DNA from: CAVVGZ01 sp963841845 | GTDB taxonomy: Bacteria; Chloroflexota; Anaerolineae; Anaerolineales; Anaerolineaceae | Length of the DNA stretch: 64,000 bases | NCBI GenBank assembly: GCA_963841845.1 | Contig: CAWJEG010000012.1 | Span: forward strand, 1 to 64,000 | Direction of reading: 5' to 3' | In this document: positions 1 through 7,959 of the stretch, piece after piece | Position numbering within the stretch: the stretch's first letter is position 1 | Layout: each line of letters starts with the position of its first letter | Notes under the pieces: generated by a model | Seen by the model: the letters and a program-made list of their open reading frames with translations, nothing else | Told to the model about the DNA's origin: nothing | Databases searched by the model: none | Translations under genes and position numbers: made by a program

Positions 1-31
1 AAAGAGGATATTTTTGGAGGTTAGGTAGGCT

Positions 32-1908
32 ATGAATATGCAACCCGTGCTTATACCCACACCTATAGGGCAGAGAATAGAGATAAAGCGTCTCAAAGTA
101 ATCGAGGCAACCAGGGATCTAATCAATGAGAATTCAATACAGCCCACCACAGAGGTGACGGATGCCTACAATGCCATGAGCATTATAGAAAATTACGCTG
201 AGGTCGCTTTAGACCTTGAAACAACTGGTCTGAATTACATGCTCGACCAGATTCACGGTATAGCATTAGGGGTTGAGGGAAAAGAATGGTATATGTGTGG
301 TAAGGCGCTCTATCCTGCCCTTGCATGGCTGAAGGACAGCGGGAAAAATCCTGACATATTATGGGTGGGGCACAACATCAAGTTTGATATGCACTTCCTT
401 CAGCGATATGGGGTAACCCTGAATAATGTCGCTGACACACAGATCGCACAGTGGCTGGTGGACGAGGACTGGTGGCCTTCAAAAGCCTGGCGAAAATAAG
501 ACTCGGATACCGGCACGACCTGCCAGACTTTGGTAAACTGCAGGGCATTATCAAAGTACCAATGGGATATAAAAAGATGGAAGATGTTTCTATCTATGAC
601 ATCCCTCTGGATGTACTGGCAGACTATGGGGCCAGGGATGCCAAGCTGACCCTGGAGTTATGGCAGGTACTGAAGTGATACTGGAAGTGGAAGGAATGAC
701 CCATAACTTCTTCAATATTGAGATGCCATTTCTCAAGGTACTGCTTGGGACAGAAAACAATGGCCTGTACATTGACCAGTACCAGGTCAGCGTCCTTAAA
801 AGAGGGGCTCCATGGCCGATGGACGGACTGCTAGAAAGAATGGAACAGTCAACGGGCGGCGTCAATCCGAACAGTGGTAAGCAACTGTCCAAACTGTTGT
901 TTGAGGAAATCGAAACTGCCATCCAGATAGACGGATAAAAAGGCACCCCCAAAAACAGATGCCCTCACCTTACAGCGTCTTGTAGGTCGTCAATACCTCA
1001 GGCGCCATCGCTGCCTGATGAAGTATAGGAAGTTTGAGAAGTTGATGTCTACATCCACGTTATGATGGAAAATGTTGTAGATGGCAGGCTCCACGGAAGT
1101 TTCAACCAGACAGGCACTGTAACCGGCAGGCTGTCCTCTAATAACCCGAACCTGCAGAATATTCCGGCAAGAGGAAGGAAGGCAGCAGGCTGAGGGAAGC
1201 CTTTGTGGCTGAACGCTACGACAGGGATGATGGTTACGAGTTTGTGATATGCGACTACTCCCAGATCGAGCTGAGGATGCTGGCCCACTGCACGCAGGAT
1301 GATGCGATGATAAAAACATTCGTGGATGATGGTGACCCTCACCAACTCACTGCTGATAAGGCAGGTGTTGAAAGGGTCGTAACATCAACTTTGCGATGGT
1401 GTATGGCGCAGGTCCACGGACTATCGCTGATACCATCGAGAAAACTCATCGCGAGAAGCCAAAGGAAGGGGATGTACGGCAGTGGCTTGATGACCTGATG
1501 GAAAACAGCCCTGACTTCAAGAAGTGGAAGTACAGTGTTATAGATGATGCCAGGCGTGACGGCTTCATCAAGACAATCGGTGGAAGGAAGAGGCGATTAC
1601 CTGAGATCAATCACTTCGATAAGGGCCTGAGAGCTGCAAGTGAACGGTATGCCATGACGGCTGTGCAGGGATCATGTGCAGACCTTATCAAGGATGCCAT
1701 GCTCAGCATCCACCCACTACTGAATCAATACGGTGCTAAAATGCTGGCCCAAGTGCACAATGACTGGTCTTTGAAGTTCCGAAGCGTACATCCAGTGCGT
1801 TTATCAATAGTGAAGGAAGTAATGGAAAGTGTCCAATCAAAATGTGATTGTATCAGTGCCATCAAGGCAGACCCAGGACATGGGATCTCATGGTCGGACG
1901 CCAAATAG
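32..1908 (+). CDS. Phage-type family A DNA polymerase (3'-5' exonuclease plus polymerase), frame-disrupted
   Basis: Template-directed DNA synthesis for the mobile element. The exonuclease domain shows LDLETTGL (Exo I), GHNIKFDMHFL (Exo II) and YGARDAKL (Exo III, YxxxD). The polymerase domain shows TGRLSSNNPNLQNIP, motif A DYSQIELRMLAH, motif B KGRNINFAMVYGAG (in a shifted frame) and a motif C region starting QVHN. There is no room for a 5'-3' exonuclease. The length, about 625 codons, fits phage enzymes. The reading frame changes at about 480, 670, 800, 925, 1055, 1190, 1380 and 1760. Motifs are kept across these breaks, which suggests sequence errors or very recent decay. A GGAGG precedes the start. 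Confidence 0.85.
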
Positions 1909-1918
1909 GAGACATACA

Positions 1919-2110
1919 ATGATAGACGTAACTAAGATGACCAATGAACAGATACAAATGTTATACCCTGACTTGAACACCCTGATCTTTGCTTACATGG
2001 ACCTAGAACAGCGCCCCGTAGAGGAAAGGCAAATCTTCCAGAGGACTCTGGATAAGCATATCGCTATCGCAAAGCACTTCGTCGAATCACTACCGGTAAT
2101 AAAAGAATAG
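1919..2110 (+). CDS. Small hypothetical protein
   Basis: A 63-residue ORF starting MIDVTKMTNEQ, 10 bases after the polymerase stop, with an AGGAGA ribosome site just upstream. A longer in-frame ORF exists upstream but overlaps the polymerase, so the ATG at 1919 is preferred. It is predicted helical and charged, with no motif I recognise. Position and spacing suggest co-transcription with the polymerase. Confidence 0.55.
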   Translation: MIDVTKMTNEQIQMLYPDLNTLIFAYMDLEQRPVEERQIFQRTLDKHIAIAKHFVESLPVIKE

Positions 2111-2188
2111 TAAGACCAAAGGGCGGGCAGGGGAAACCTCCCTTCCCTTACCATTGATGTATGCTATATAATTATAAAAGGAGGTAAT

Positions 2189-3231
2189 ATGTATTCTAAA
2201 TACGACCCTTCAATCCAGGCATTATTATCGCGAGTGATGGGACTGGGGTAAACCTGACGAGAACAGAGTAAATCTGCTACCATACGGCATCAAACCGCTT
2301 GATTTGGCATATGATATGGACACCATAGATGGTGAATTAGTCCTTATTCAGGGACCTGAGAAACAAAGGAAGACGACGATGGTAGTGAATGTCATCTGCA
2401 ATTATATGACCTCAAAGCTACCAGAAGAGAAACCATTCACCGTGATCGACACACTGGAAAGCGGAATGAACCCTAAGCGTTACAGGGATACCCTGATCGC
2501 AAACATGGCAACCCGTGTCCTGCTTGGATATGGCCACCGTTATAAAGAGAACTGCCCTGTATGCAAGTCCCCCGTGTGCACCCAGCTAGGGTTATCCCCT
2601 GAGTTCCTGCGGTTCAACACCAGGACAGCCAGCAGCAGGACGCTATCAATGATGCCATTATCCTCATGCAGAACTGGCCCCTGTATATCTATGGTGCGAG
2701 CCCTACCCAGGGTGACACCAGAAATCTTGAGTACTCTTTGAAGGGGGATGGTAAGAAGGAATCACGTTGGGAATGGCTTGTCAATGAACATAATGCAAAA
2801 GTCTTCGTGACTGACCATCTTCAGCAGTATTCATTCCAGAATGTCACAGGGGATTATGAGAAGCAACTGCTTACCATATCCGCAGTATCCGACATCGTTC
2901 CCGCTATGGCATCATCTCCTGATGATCTCACAGGTGTCACTGACATCACAGAGAGAGGCCGCTTCAGGTATGGGTAAGCTGACGGCATCCGGTGGACGTA
3001 AAGAACGGGCCTGCCTAGAGGCAGCCACAATCATCTCAGTAAACTATGAGAGTGGATCAGGTACACTGCTCATCACACTGGAAGACAGCCGTAAGGCATA
3101 GATGATCTATGTGCAGCCGTTCCGAGGATGTGTCGGGCGCCTTCTTTGGAGTACCTAACAGAGGAACGAAAGTTCAATTTAGACCAGGGATGCAGGAGGT
3201 AAAGACCAGTGATAACACAAGAAACAATTAG
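2189..3231 (+). CDS. RecA/DnaB-fold ATPase (replicative helicase-like), frame-disrupted
   Basis: The start is the ATG after AAAGGAGGTAAT. The protein reads across frames: an N-terminal stretch with LLPYGIKPLDL, then GELVLIQGPEKQRKTT (Walker A-like, GxxxxxKTT), a Cys pair CPVCKSPVC, NWPLYIYGASPTQGDTRN, VFVTDHLQQYS (Walker B-like region) and a C-terminal SGGRKE followed by a beta-rich stretch. This order fits RecA-superfamily ATPases of phage replication modules. Frame changes lie near 2240, 2620, 2965 and 3100. The end overlaps the next gene by 23 bases. Helicase function is inferred; a DNA-repair ATPase is possible. Confidence 0.65.
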
Positions 3232-3541
3232 AGATATGTACCTGACTGAGATCGTGGACATACGTAAACAAATAGATAAGATGTCCCAACAGATCGTACG
3301 TACTCAAAGATCTGTGAAACTGGATGAGCATGACTTTCAGCTTGCCAACATGCACCATCCCAGGGTGGGCACCAGACAGTTGATGTCCCTTACAGCAAGC
3401 GTAGAAGCCCTGCTCAATGAAAGATACACCGATCCAGCCTACCAGCTTCAGCTACAGTCTGAGGACCTGCATGCCAGGAAAAGTATAGAACGCCAAAGGG
3501 AAATAGACAAGTCGTTGGAGTCGGTTCCTGTCCAAACTTAG
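3209..3541 (+). CDS. Hypothetical coiled-coil protein
   Basis: An intact 110-residue ORF starting at GTG, 8 bases after AGGAGGT. The sequence is rich in charged residues with long helical stretches (for example EIVDIRKQIDKMSQQIVRTQ) and no Cys. I do not recognise a family. It sits between the ATPase and a small broken ORF in the replication block, so a DNA- or polymerase-accessory role is possible but not shown. Confidence 0.6.
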   Translation: MITQETIRDMYLTEIVDIRKQIDKMSQQIVRTQRSVKLDEHDFQLANMHHPRVGTRQLMSLTASVEALLNERYTDPAYQLQLQSEDLHARKSIERQREIDKSLESVPVQT

Positions 3542-3559
3542 ACAGGAGAAGACACCGTT

Positions 3560-3719
3560 ATGCCCATAAATGTCAGCATAAGGGTATCACCTTCTTGATG
3601 CACAGAACAACCCGGTCAATGGTAAGCTGTGTCCTAAAGTATGGTGGATAAAGTTATCCAGACTGGCGCTCGAAGAGGGGAGATTAATTTCTTTTTCTAA
3701 CTTCGACGCCACTAGATAA
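3560..3719 (+). CDS. Small hypothetical ORF with one frame break
   Basis: An AGGAGA site at 3544 precedes ATG (MPINVSIRV). After one indel near 3585 the frame continues as LLDAQNNPVNGKLCPKVW and ends at a TAA at 3717. About 53 residues, no known motif. The ribosome site and coding-like continuation support it, but the evidence is thin. Confidence 0.35.
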
Positions 3720-3747
3720 GTATATGAGCGCATTTAGAAAGTAGCGC

Positions 3748-3775
3748 TTGACAAGTACTACACTTGTGATATAAT
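3748..3775 (+). promoter_or_regulatory. Strong sigma-70-type promoter inside the phage block
   Basis: Perfect TTGACA (3748-3753) and perfect TATAAT (3770-3775) with a 16-base spacer. It lies about 70 bases before the next ribosome site and start at 3844. It would drive the second group of element genes. Confidence 0.75.
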
Positions 3776-3843
3776 ATGTTTATAAGCCATATAAAAGGGT
3801 CTGGAATAAATCCCTTATTATGTAACGGAGGTAATATAATAAA

Positions 3844-4189
3844 ATGGATGACGTAAAACGAGAGTATAAAATAGGTGGATTATGGTGCCACCAAGCGAAG
3901 TTCCTAATTGGGCACGCAGAGAGCCTAAATGGAAAGAGCTAATTGCCATGGTACTTGATCTTGAGCCTGGCCAGACCCTTACTGTAATGTTTGACGAGAT
4001 CAAGACACTGCTAACCGTGCTCGCAATACTGTACGGGATACGATTAATCTTGCGGAGAATAAAGCATCAGTCCGAACCAGGGTAGCTTTCAATCCTGAAA
4101 CTCAGGAAGCAGTTACTTACTTTACACGGCTGCATGATAAGGACATCCGCACAGAAAAGCGTATTCCTCCAGAATCTACCAAGAAATGA
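3844..4189 (+). CDS. Small hypothetical protein, frame-disrupted
   Basis: GGAGGT at 3827 precedes ATG at 3844 (MDDVKREYKIGGL). After an indel near 3880 the frame continues MVPPSEVPNWARREPKW, and after another near 4008 as ANRARNTVRDTINLAENKAS, ending at TGA 4187. ATG 3882 is an alternative start. The product is about 114 residues, mostly helical; the family is not recognised. It is the first gene after the promoter at 3748. Confidence 0.5.
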
Positions 4190-4295
4190 ACACGATGGGA
4201 AAAGAAAACACGCACCTTTAAATTGTTAATATTTTATCAATACTGATGCCATAGATATATCAATGGGGATAATTCAACGTATATACGGAGTACTT

Positions 4296-5342
4296 ATGTC
4301 AGAAATATCAATGATCGCCTTCACAGAAAATGCAGAAGAAGAGCTACACCGGCTTTTGGATGTTCTGAAACTGCAGAATTTATTCCTGGCACTGAAAAAC
4401 AACAACCAGATTCCTGATGATCTCAAAGAGGATCTCCAGTCTATGCTGTTGACCCTTGCTGATATGTTCAGCATGAGTGTACCTGAAACAGACACTGATC
4501 CGCTTGACACCTTGCTCAAAGCATCCAGGGACATCAACCTATCCAGAGTACTGCGTCGAGGGCTGTTCAGGCTCTACAACCTGGTGACCACCAAGATAGA
4601 TGTCTATGACGAGTACCTGAATAAATTCATTCAAATCTCTGCCTTTCAAACAGAGGTCAACCCTGACCAGCGGCCTAAACTTTGTCCACCGGAAGAGTTT
4701 GTCGGGTGGTTCTGCAGAGAGGCCCATGTACCCAGGTCGCTTGTCTTTATGAGGCTAGCAACATACAGGAGTTAACCGGCACGCCTTGGGGTCTCGATCC
4801 GGGATATTACCAGATCATCCTGGCCAAACCATACGCCATCCGTAAAGCCTTGAACACCGTGGCTACATGGGACAAGGAAGGTGTGGAGGATATAGACCCA
4901 CTGAATTGCTGCCCGACTGACGGAGAAGATGCTACCAAGTAAGGTTGAAGAGGTCAAAGGATACACTGATACGATGATGTCCCTGACATCCACAAAGGAT
5001 GAGAAGGAGCAGGCCCGCCTGAGTATGATTGAAACCGTAAAGCCTGCTATCATATCGCTCACCAGAGAGGTTGCCTCCCACCTAGATGTTCGGGATGCAA
5101 TGAACTTCGTCACGCACGACATCGCAAATAAACCAGAGATGACCTACAGGTGCAGTGACGTCAGTGATGTGCTTGAAATAGAGTATATACAGAAATCAAT
5201 AGATCCTAAAGGCAGGGAGTATATCGTGGACGTACTGACAATTCCTTTTATCCCCGACATCCCGATCCTGCCCATCGAAATCAAAAGGGATCTGATCGAA
5301 AGACTGCCTATAAAGAACAGGGATAGGCTTGACATAAATTAG
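4296..5342 (+). CDS. Hypothetical protein of about 350 residues, frame-disrupted
   Basis: The start MSEISMIAFTENAEEEL is preceded by CGGAG. The frame continues through EEFVGWFCREA, shifts near 4755 to EASNIQELTGTPWGLDPGYY and again near 4910 to MLPSKVEEVKGYTDTMMSL, ending at 5342. It is predicted mainly alpha-helical; no domain recognised. The three pieces follow each other without gaps, so I treat them as one gene. It sits between the ATPase group and the Rad52 gene. Confidence 0.5.
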
Positions 5343-5357
5343 TTTCTATGCTATATT
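5329..5357 (+). promoter_or_regulatory. Promoter for the Rad52-type gene
   Basis: TTGACA (5329-5334), a 17-base spacer and TATATT (5352-5357) preceded by TGC, an extended -10. The -35 box lies within the last codons of the preceding gene. The Rad52 start follows 33 bases downstream of the -10. Confidence 0.65.
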
Positions 5358-5389
5358 TTTATTATACACTATACACGGAGGTTTACTAA

Positions 5390-6256
5390 TGGATACTAAT
5401 ACGGCGCATAAAGTTTTGTTTGATGGGTTGCCGTTTTACTTCCCCCCAACTGAAATCAGGTGGCGGGTTGGTAACGTGTCAAAGAGGGACCCAGATAATC
5501 CCAAAGGTGCAGCCCTGGCCTACGTGACTCCCGCTCCTTTATGGACCGGTTTGATGCGGTCTTAGGTCCTGATAAATGGCATGATGAATACAAAGCAGGC
5601 CCCAACGGCGGTATCCTTTGCGGGCTCTCCATCAAGATCAATGGTGAATGGGTCACCAAGTGGGACGGTGCCGATAACACCCAGACTTTGAGGGTGTCAA
5701 AGGCGGTATCTCTGACTCGTTCAAGCGTGCCTGGGGCATGGGGGCATCGCCCGCTACCAGTACGCCTTCCCCATGCAGTGGGTAGCTGTAAAGCCTGTTG
5801 GTAAAGGGTATGTACTGGCCGGAACACCGATCTTCCCGAAGTGGGCAATACCTGCTGGTGAGAAGGAAGTAATCGTCAAAGAGGAAAGTCCTGAAGTACC
5901 TGTAGAGACAGTGAAGAATCCCCAACCCCGCAACCAGAAGGAAAGAAGGAAACGGTCACCCCTGGCAATGGTAAGGGGAATGGGAATAATGGTAATGATT
6001 TCCCCAGCGCTGTGGAAGCAGCCAAGAGAATGGCCCGTGCCCAATCCTACACCATCCCAAGCGGACTGCCCTTTGAGGGGTTCACGATGGGTGATGTGCT
6101 CAAAGAGAGCATCGGACGTGACGTGATCGAAATGCTGGCTGGTCACAAAGATATGGACGGTAAGAAGTTCGTGCCTGCTGATGACGAACGGAAGAAAACC
6201 CAGGCTGCTGCAGAGTACCTGTCGAAGACCCCCTGGCCACAGTCAGCAGCAACTAA
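5390..6256 (+). CDS. Rad52/Rad22-family single-strand annealing protein, frame-disrupted
   Basis: Annealing of single-stranded DNA in phage recombination. The start follows GGAGG. Read across frames it shows the Rad52-family order: EIRWRVGN near the N-terminus, YMDRFDAVLGPDKWHDEY, CGLSIKINGEWVTKWDGA, then VKGGISDSFKRAWGMG and ARYQYAFPMQW. The last two are the core signature of Rad52-type phage recombinases. A Gly/Asn-rich linker and a basic C-terminal helix (AAKRMARAQSY) follow. Frame changes lie near 5545, 5685, 5735, 5945 and 6225. The stop at 6254 is the one that directly precedes a hairpin. Confidence 0.75.
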
Positions 6257-6269
6257 TCCAACTATTCAT

Positions 6270-6287
6270 GTGGGGGGAAACCCCCAC
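6270..6287 (+). terminator. GC-rich hairpin with GAAA tetraloop
   Basis: A 7-bp perfect stem (GTGGGGG/CCCCCAC) closed by a GAAA (GNRA) loop, 13 bases after the Rad52 stop and 13 bases before the next start codon. There is no T-run, so it may be a processing or translational-control hairpin rather than a classic terminator. Confidence 0.5.
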
Positions 6288-6300
6288 CACTGGAGCTTAT

Positions 6301-6522
6301 ATGGGAAATACTTTTTTCCACTCACTGATAGATGTCGTCGGTATCACTTCCCTGTCTGCCTACATGGTAATAGCCATCGGGATCTTCATCAGACAGATAC
6401 GACAAATCCCACGCTTCGAGCACAAGTGGCTCTATGTACCGACAATATTTACCGCAATGATGCTGTCTATATTCTGGATATTCCTTGCTGGTAAGGTGGC
6501 GATGGATACAATCAGATCATAG
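6301..6522 (+). CDS. Small membrane protein with two predicted helices (holin-like)
   Basis: A 73-residue intact ORF with TGGAG 5 bases before ATG. Two hydrophobic segments, about residues 9-30 (LIDVVGITSLSAYMVIAIGI) and 45-65 (VPTIFTAMMLSIFWIFLAG), are separated by a basic loop. Size and topology match phage holins and small phage membrane proteins, but there is no adjacent lysin, so holin is only a suggestion. Confidence 0.55.
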   Translation: MGNTFFHSLIDVVGITSLSAYMVIAIGIFIRQIRQIPRFEHKWLYVPTIFTAMMLSIFWIFLAGKVAMDTIRS

Positions 6523-6540
6523 CAGTCCACATGTGGACAC

Positions 6541-6573
6541 AAAAAGCACCTCAGAATATCGGGGTGCTTTTTT
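6541..6573 (+). terminator. Rho-independent terminator closing the element operon
   Basis: Stem AAAAAGCACC / GGTGCTTTTT with a 12-base loop, followed by a T-run. It lies 19 bases after the holin-like stop. A perfect 14-base palindrome (6525-6538) sits directly in front of it. Confidence 0.85.
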
Positions 6574-6737
6574 ATTATCGGTAATTAGAACAGGGCTAAT
6601 TATCATAATAAGTAATGTTTTATACCGGGGTTTATGCCCTATTTTTCGCCTGTTTTTACACCCTTTTTGGACAGTTTCTCCCACGTTTTATTAAGGTATC
6701 TAATCCTTCTCTAATGTAAAGAAATCCGTGATTCTAA

Positions 6738-6758
6738 TACATGAACCGAGATCATGTA
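6738..6758. promoter_or_regulatory. Operator-like inverted repeat upstream of a -10-like box
   Basis: TACATGA, 7 bases, TCATGTA: a perfect dyad ending 21 bases before a TATAAT (6780-6785). The arrangement resembles a repressor site over a phage promoter, but no -35 box or repressor gene is visible. Confidence 0.35.
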
Positions 6759-6821
6759 CCTAAAAAGTGGAATTTATACTATAATAACATAGTAAACAAG
6801 CGGAAATTGAGGACATAGTGC

Positions 6822-6960
6822 ATGAGCCCTAGCAAAAAAGGGCATTGGATCTCAAAAAATTAAGGCATAAACCCTGGTACTTTTACAAAATAACAGAACG
6901 ACCACATATGGTGGGTGGATACAGTTTCCACGTGCAAAACTCCACATGTGGGGGTACATT
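6822..6960 (+). CDS. Possible broken small ORF before tRNA-Gly
   Basis: TTGAGGA precedes an ATG (MSPSKKGHWIS). The frame closes after 13 codons, but across one indel in an A-run near 6850 it continues as KLRHKPWYFYKITERPHMVG, aromatic and protein-like. It runs open into the tRNA, so the true end is unknown. It may be a real phage small protein or chance. Confidence 0.25.
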
Positions 6961-6962
6961 AT

Positions 6963-7034
6963 GCGGGTGTAGCCAAGTGGTAAGGCATCAGCTTCCCAAG
7001 TTGACATTCGTGGGTCCGAATCCCATCACCCGCT
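6963..7034 (+). tRNA. tRNA-Gly (anticodon CCC)
   Basis: Full cloverleaf: acceptor GCGGGTG/CACCCGC, D-arm GCC...GGC, anticodon stem TCAGC/GTTGA around TTCCCAA, 5-base variable loop, T-stem GTGGG/CCCAT. U73 fits glycine. No CCA is encoded. The T-loop reads TCCGAAT, so position 55 is C instead of the near-universal U. It lies at the right edge of the phage block with its 5' side toward the block. Confidence 0.88.
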
Positions 7035-7242
7035 CTTATTAATAATCCTACCTTTTTCATTCCCATTCAAATTTTCCCAAAATCACCTAATTTCGCCGAT
7101 ATGCTCTTATTATGTCAATTTTATTGGTGATAACCCATAAAAAGGTCAATATAAACATGGTAAGGTTTGTTCCAATCTCTCGCTGAAGCCATATCAAAAT
7201 AAAAAAATGGATGTTAGCGGTTAACTACCTGGAGGATTATGG

Positions 7243-7726
7243 ATGAAAAAAAGTTGGCAGGAAAAAATGGCAGACAAGCCGAATTTACCCAAAAAACTGG
7301 TGCTGGAGAGAGGATTTCCATGCTTCAACGCTGTCCATAAAATGGGTGCTCATGCAGGCGACCCGGTCATCCTGGTAAACCCCTCAGAGATCCTTCCATA
7401 TATGCAGGCTGTCCCGCCGGGTAAATTGACCACCATCACGGAAATATGCAAAGCAATTGCCGCCAGGCACAACGTCAAGGGCTGCTGTTCCCTCACTTCG
7501 GGCATTTTCATCATGACCATCGCAAACGCAGTTGAGGAGATGCAGAAGGAGGGTATATGATATTTCAGTCCCCTACTGGCGTACCATAAAGGCTGATGGA
7601 TCCCTCAACCCGAAGTATCCAGGCGGAATCGAAGGGCACAAATCCTTGCTTGAATCCGAAGATTATCCGATCATGAAGAAAGGAAAACAATATTACGTAA
7701 GGAATTTTGAGCGCTTCCTGGTCTGA
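7243..7726 (+). CDS. MGMT-family (O6-methylguanine transferase-like) protein, one frameshift
   Basis: A DNA-repair-like protein of the MGMT DNA-binding-domain family of about 160 residues. It matches the family pattern: MKKSWQEKMADKPNLPKK, FPCFNAVHKMGAHAGD, LVNPSEI, GKLTTITEICKAIA, then IPYW-like VPYWRTIKADG and a C-terminal VRNFERFL. A CC pair follows the helix (VKGCCSLTSG), but the classic PCHR active-site motif is absent, so methyl transfer is uncertain. One extra base near 7553 breaks the frame (KEG / YDISVPYW). GGAGGA precedes the start. Confidence 0.75.
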
Positions 7727-7793
7727 AAGTTCGCTTGTCCAGTTTATTGGGATCATTCTAGATGTTGAATTCGTATGGGATATACGAAAAAAG

Positions 7794-7815
7794 AGGGTAT
7801 CCAGGATACCCTTTT
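7794..7815. terminator. Rho-independent terminator between MGMT-like gene and tRNA-His
   Basis: An AGGGTAT / ATACCCT stem with a short CCAGG loop, flanked by A- and T-runs on both sides. It could serve the plus-strand MGMT-like gene and the minus-strand tRNA-His from the other side. Confidence 0.7.
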
Positions 7816-7858
7816 AGAATAATTATGGGTGATAATTTTGTCAGGAGTAATTAACAGG

Positions 7859-7931
7859 GGTGGCTGACGGGGGTCGAACCCGCAACATCTTGATCCACAG
7901 TCAAGTGCTCTGCCATTGAGCTACAGCCACC
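7859..7931 (-). tRNA. tRNA-His (anticodon GTG)
   Basis: Minus-strand cloverleaf: acceptor GTGGCTG/CAGCCAC with the histidine-specific extra G-1 opposite C73, D-arm GCTC...GAGC, anticodon loop TGTGGAT (GTG), T-loop TTCGACC. No CCA is encoded. It lies just downstream of hisS in the same direction, so synthetase and tRNA may share a transcript. Confidence 0.95.
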
Positions 7932-7959
7932 ATGAAGTAACCGGATTTTATCACAGCGG

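Larger units (their letters stand above)
1..6960. mobile_element. Phage- or plasmid-derived replication/recombination block (right end only)
   Basis: All recognisable genes here are on the plus strand and are typical of a phage replication module: stand-alone family A DNA polymerase, RecA-fold ATPase, Rad52-type annealing protein and a small two-helix membrane protein, mixed with short unknown ORFs, each with a strong GGAGG-type ribosome site. No integrase, capsid or terminase gene is visible, so the element may extend left of the window or be a remnant. The right limit is set at tRNA-Gly because host-type genes start after it; no direct repeat proves the boundary. Confidence 0.6.
6574..6962. 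other. Non-coding edge of the element with dyads
   Basis: There is no intact gene in this 389-base stretch. It contains a perfect 7-7-7 dyad (TACATGA...TCATGTA, 6738-6758), a TATAAT at 6780-6785 with no clear -35, one possible broken small ORF from 6822, and a cluster of CCAC...GTGG palindromes at 6902-6914 and 6942-6951. Confidence 0.5.

Noticed and set aside
590..952. Open reading frame of 120 codons on the minus strand inside the polymerase
   Set aside because: It is the reverse of coding sequence with clear polymerase/exonuclease motifs on the plus strand; its own product has no recognisable features.
5456..6146. Three overlapping minus-strand ORFs in the Rad52 region
   Set aside because: They mirror the plus-strand Rad52 coding sequence and have no ribosome sites or family motifs.
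6845..7042. 65-codon ORF running across tRNA-Gly
   Set aside because: Its second half is the tRNA gene itself; only the part before 6960 could be coding and is listed as a broken small ORF.
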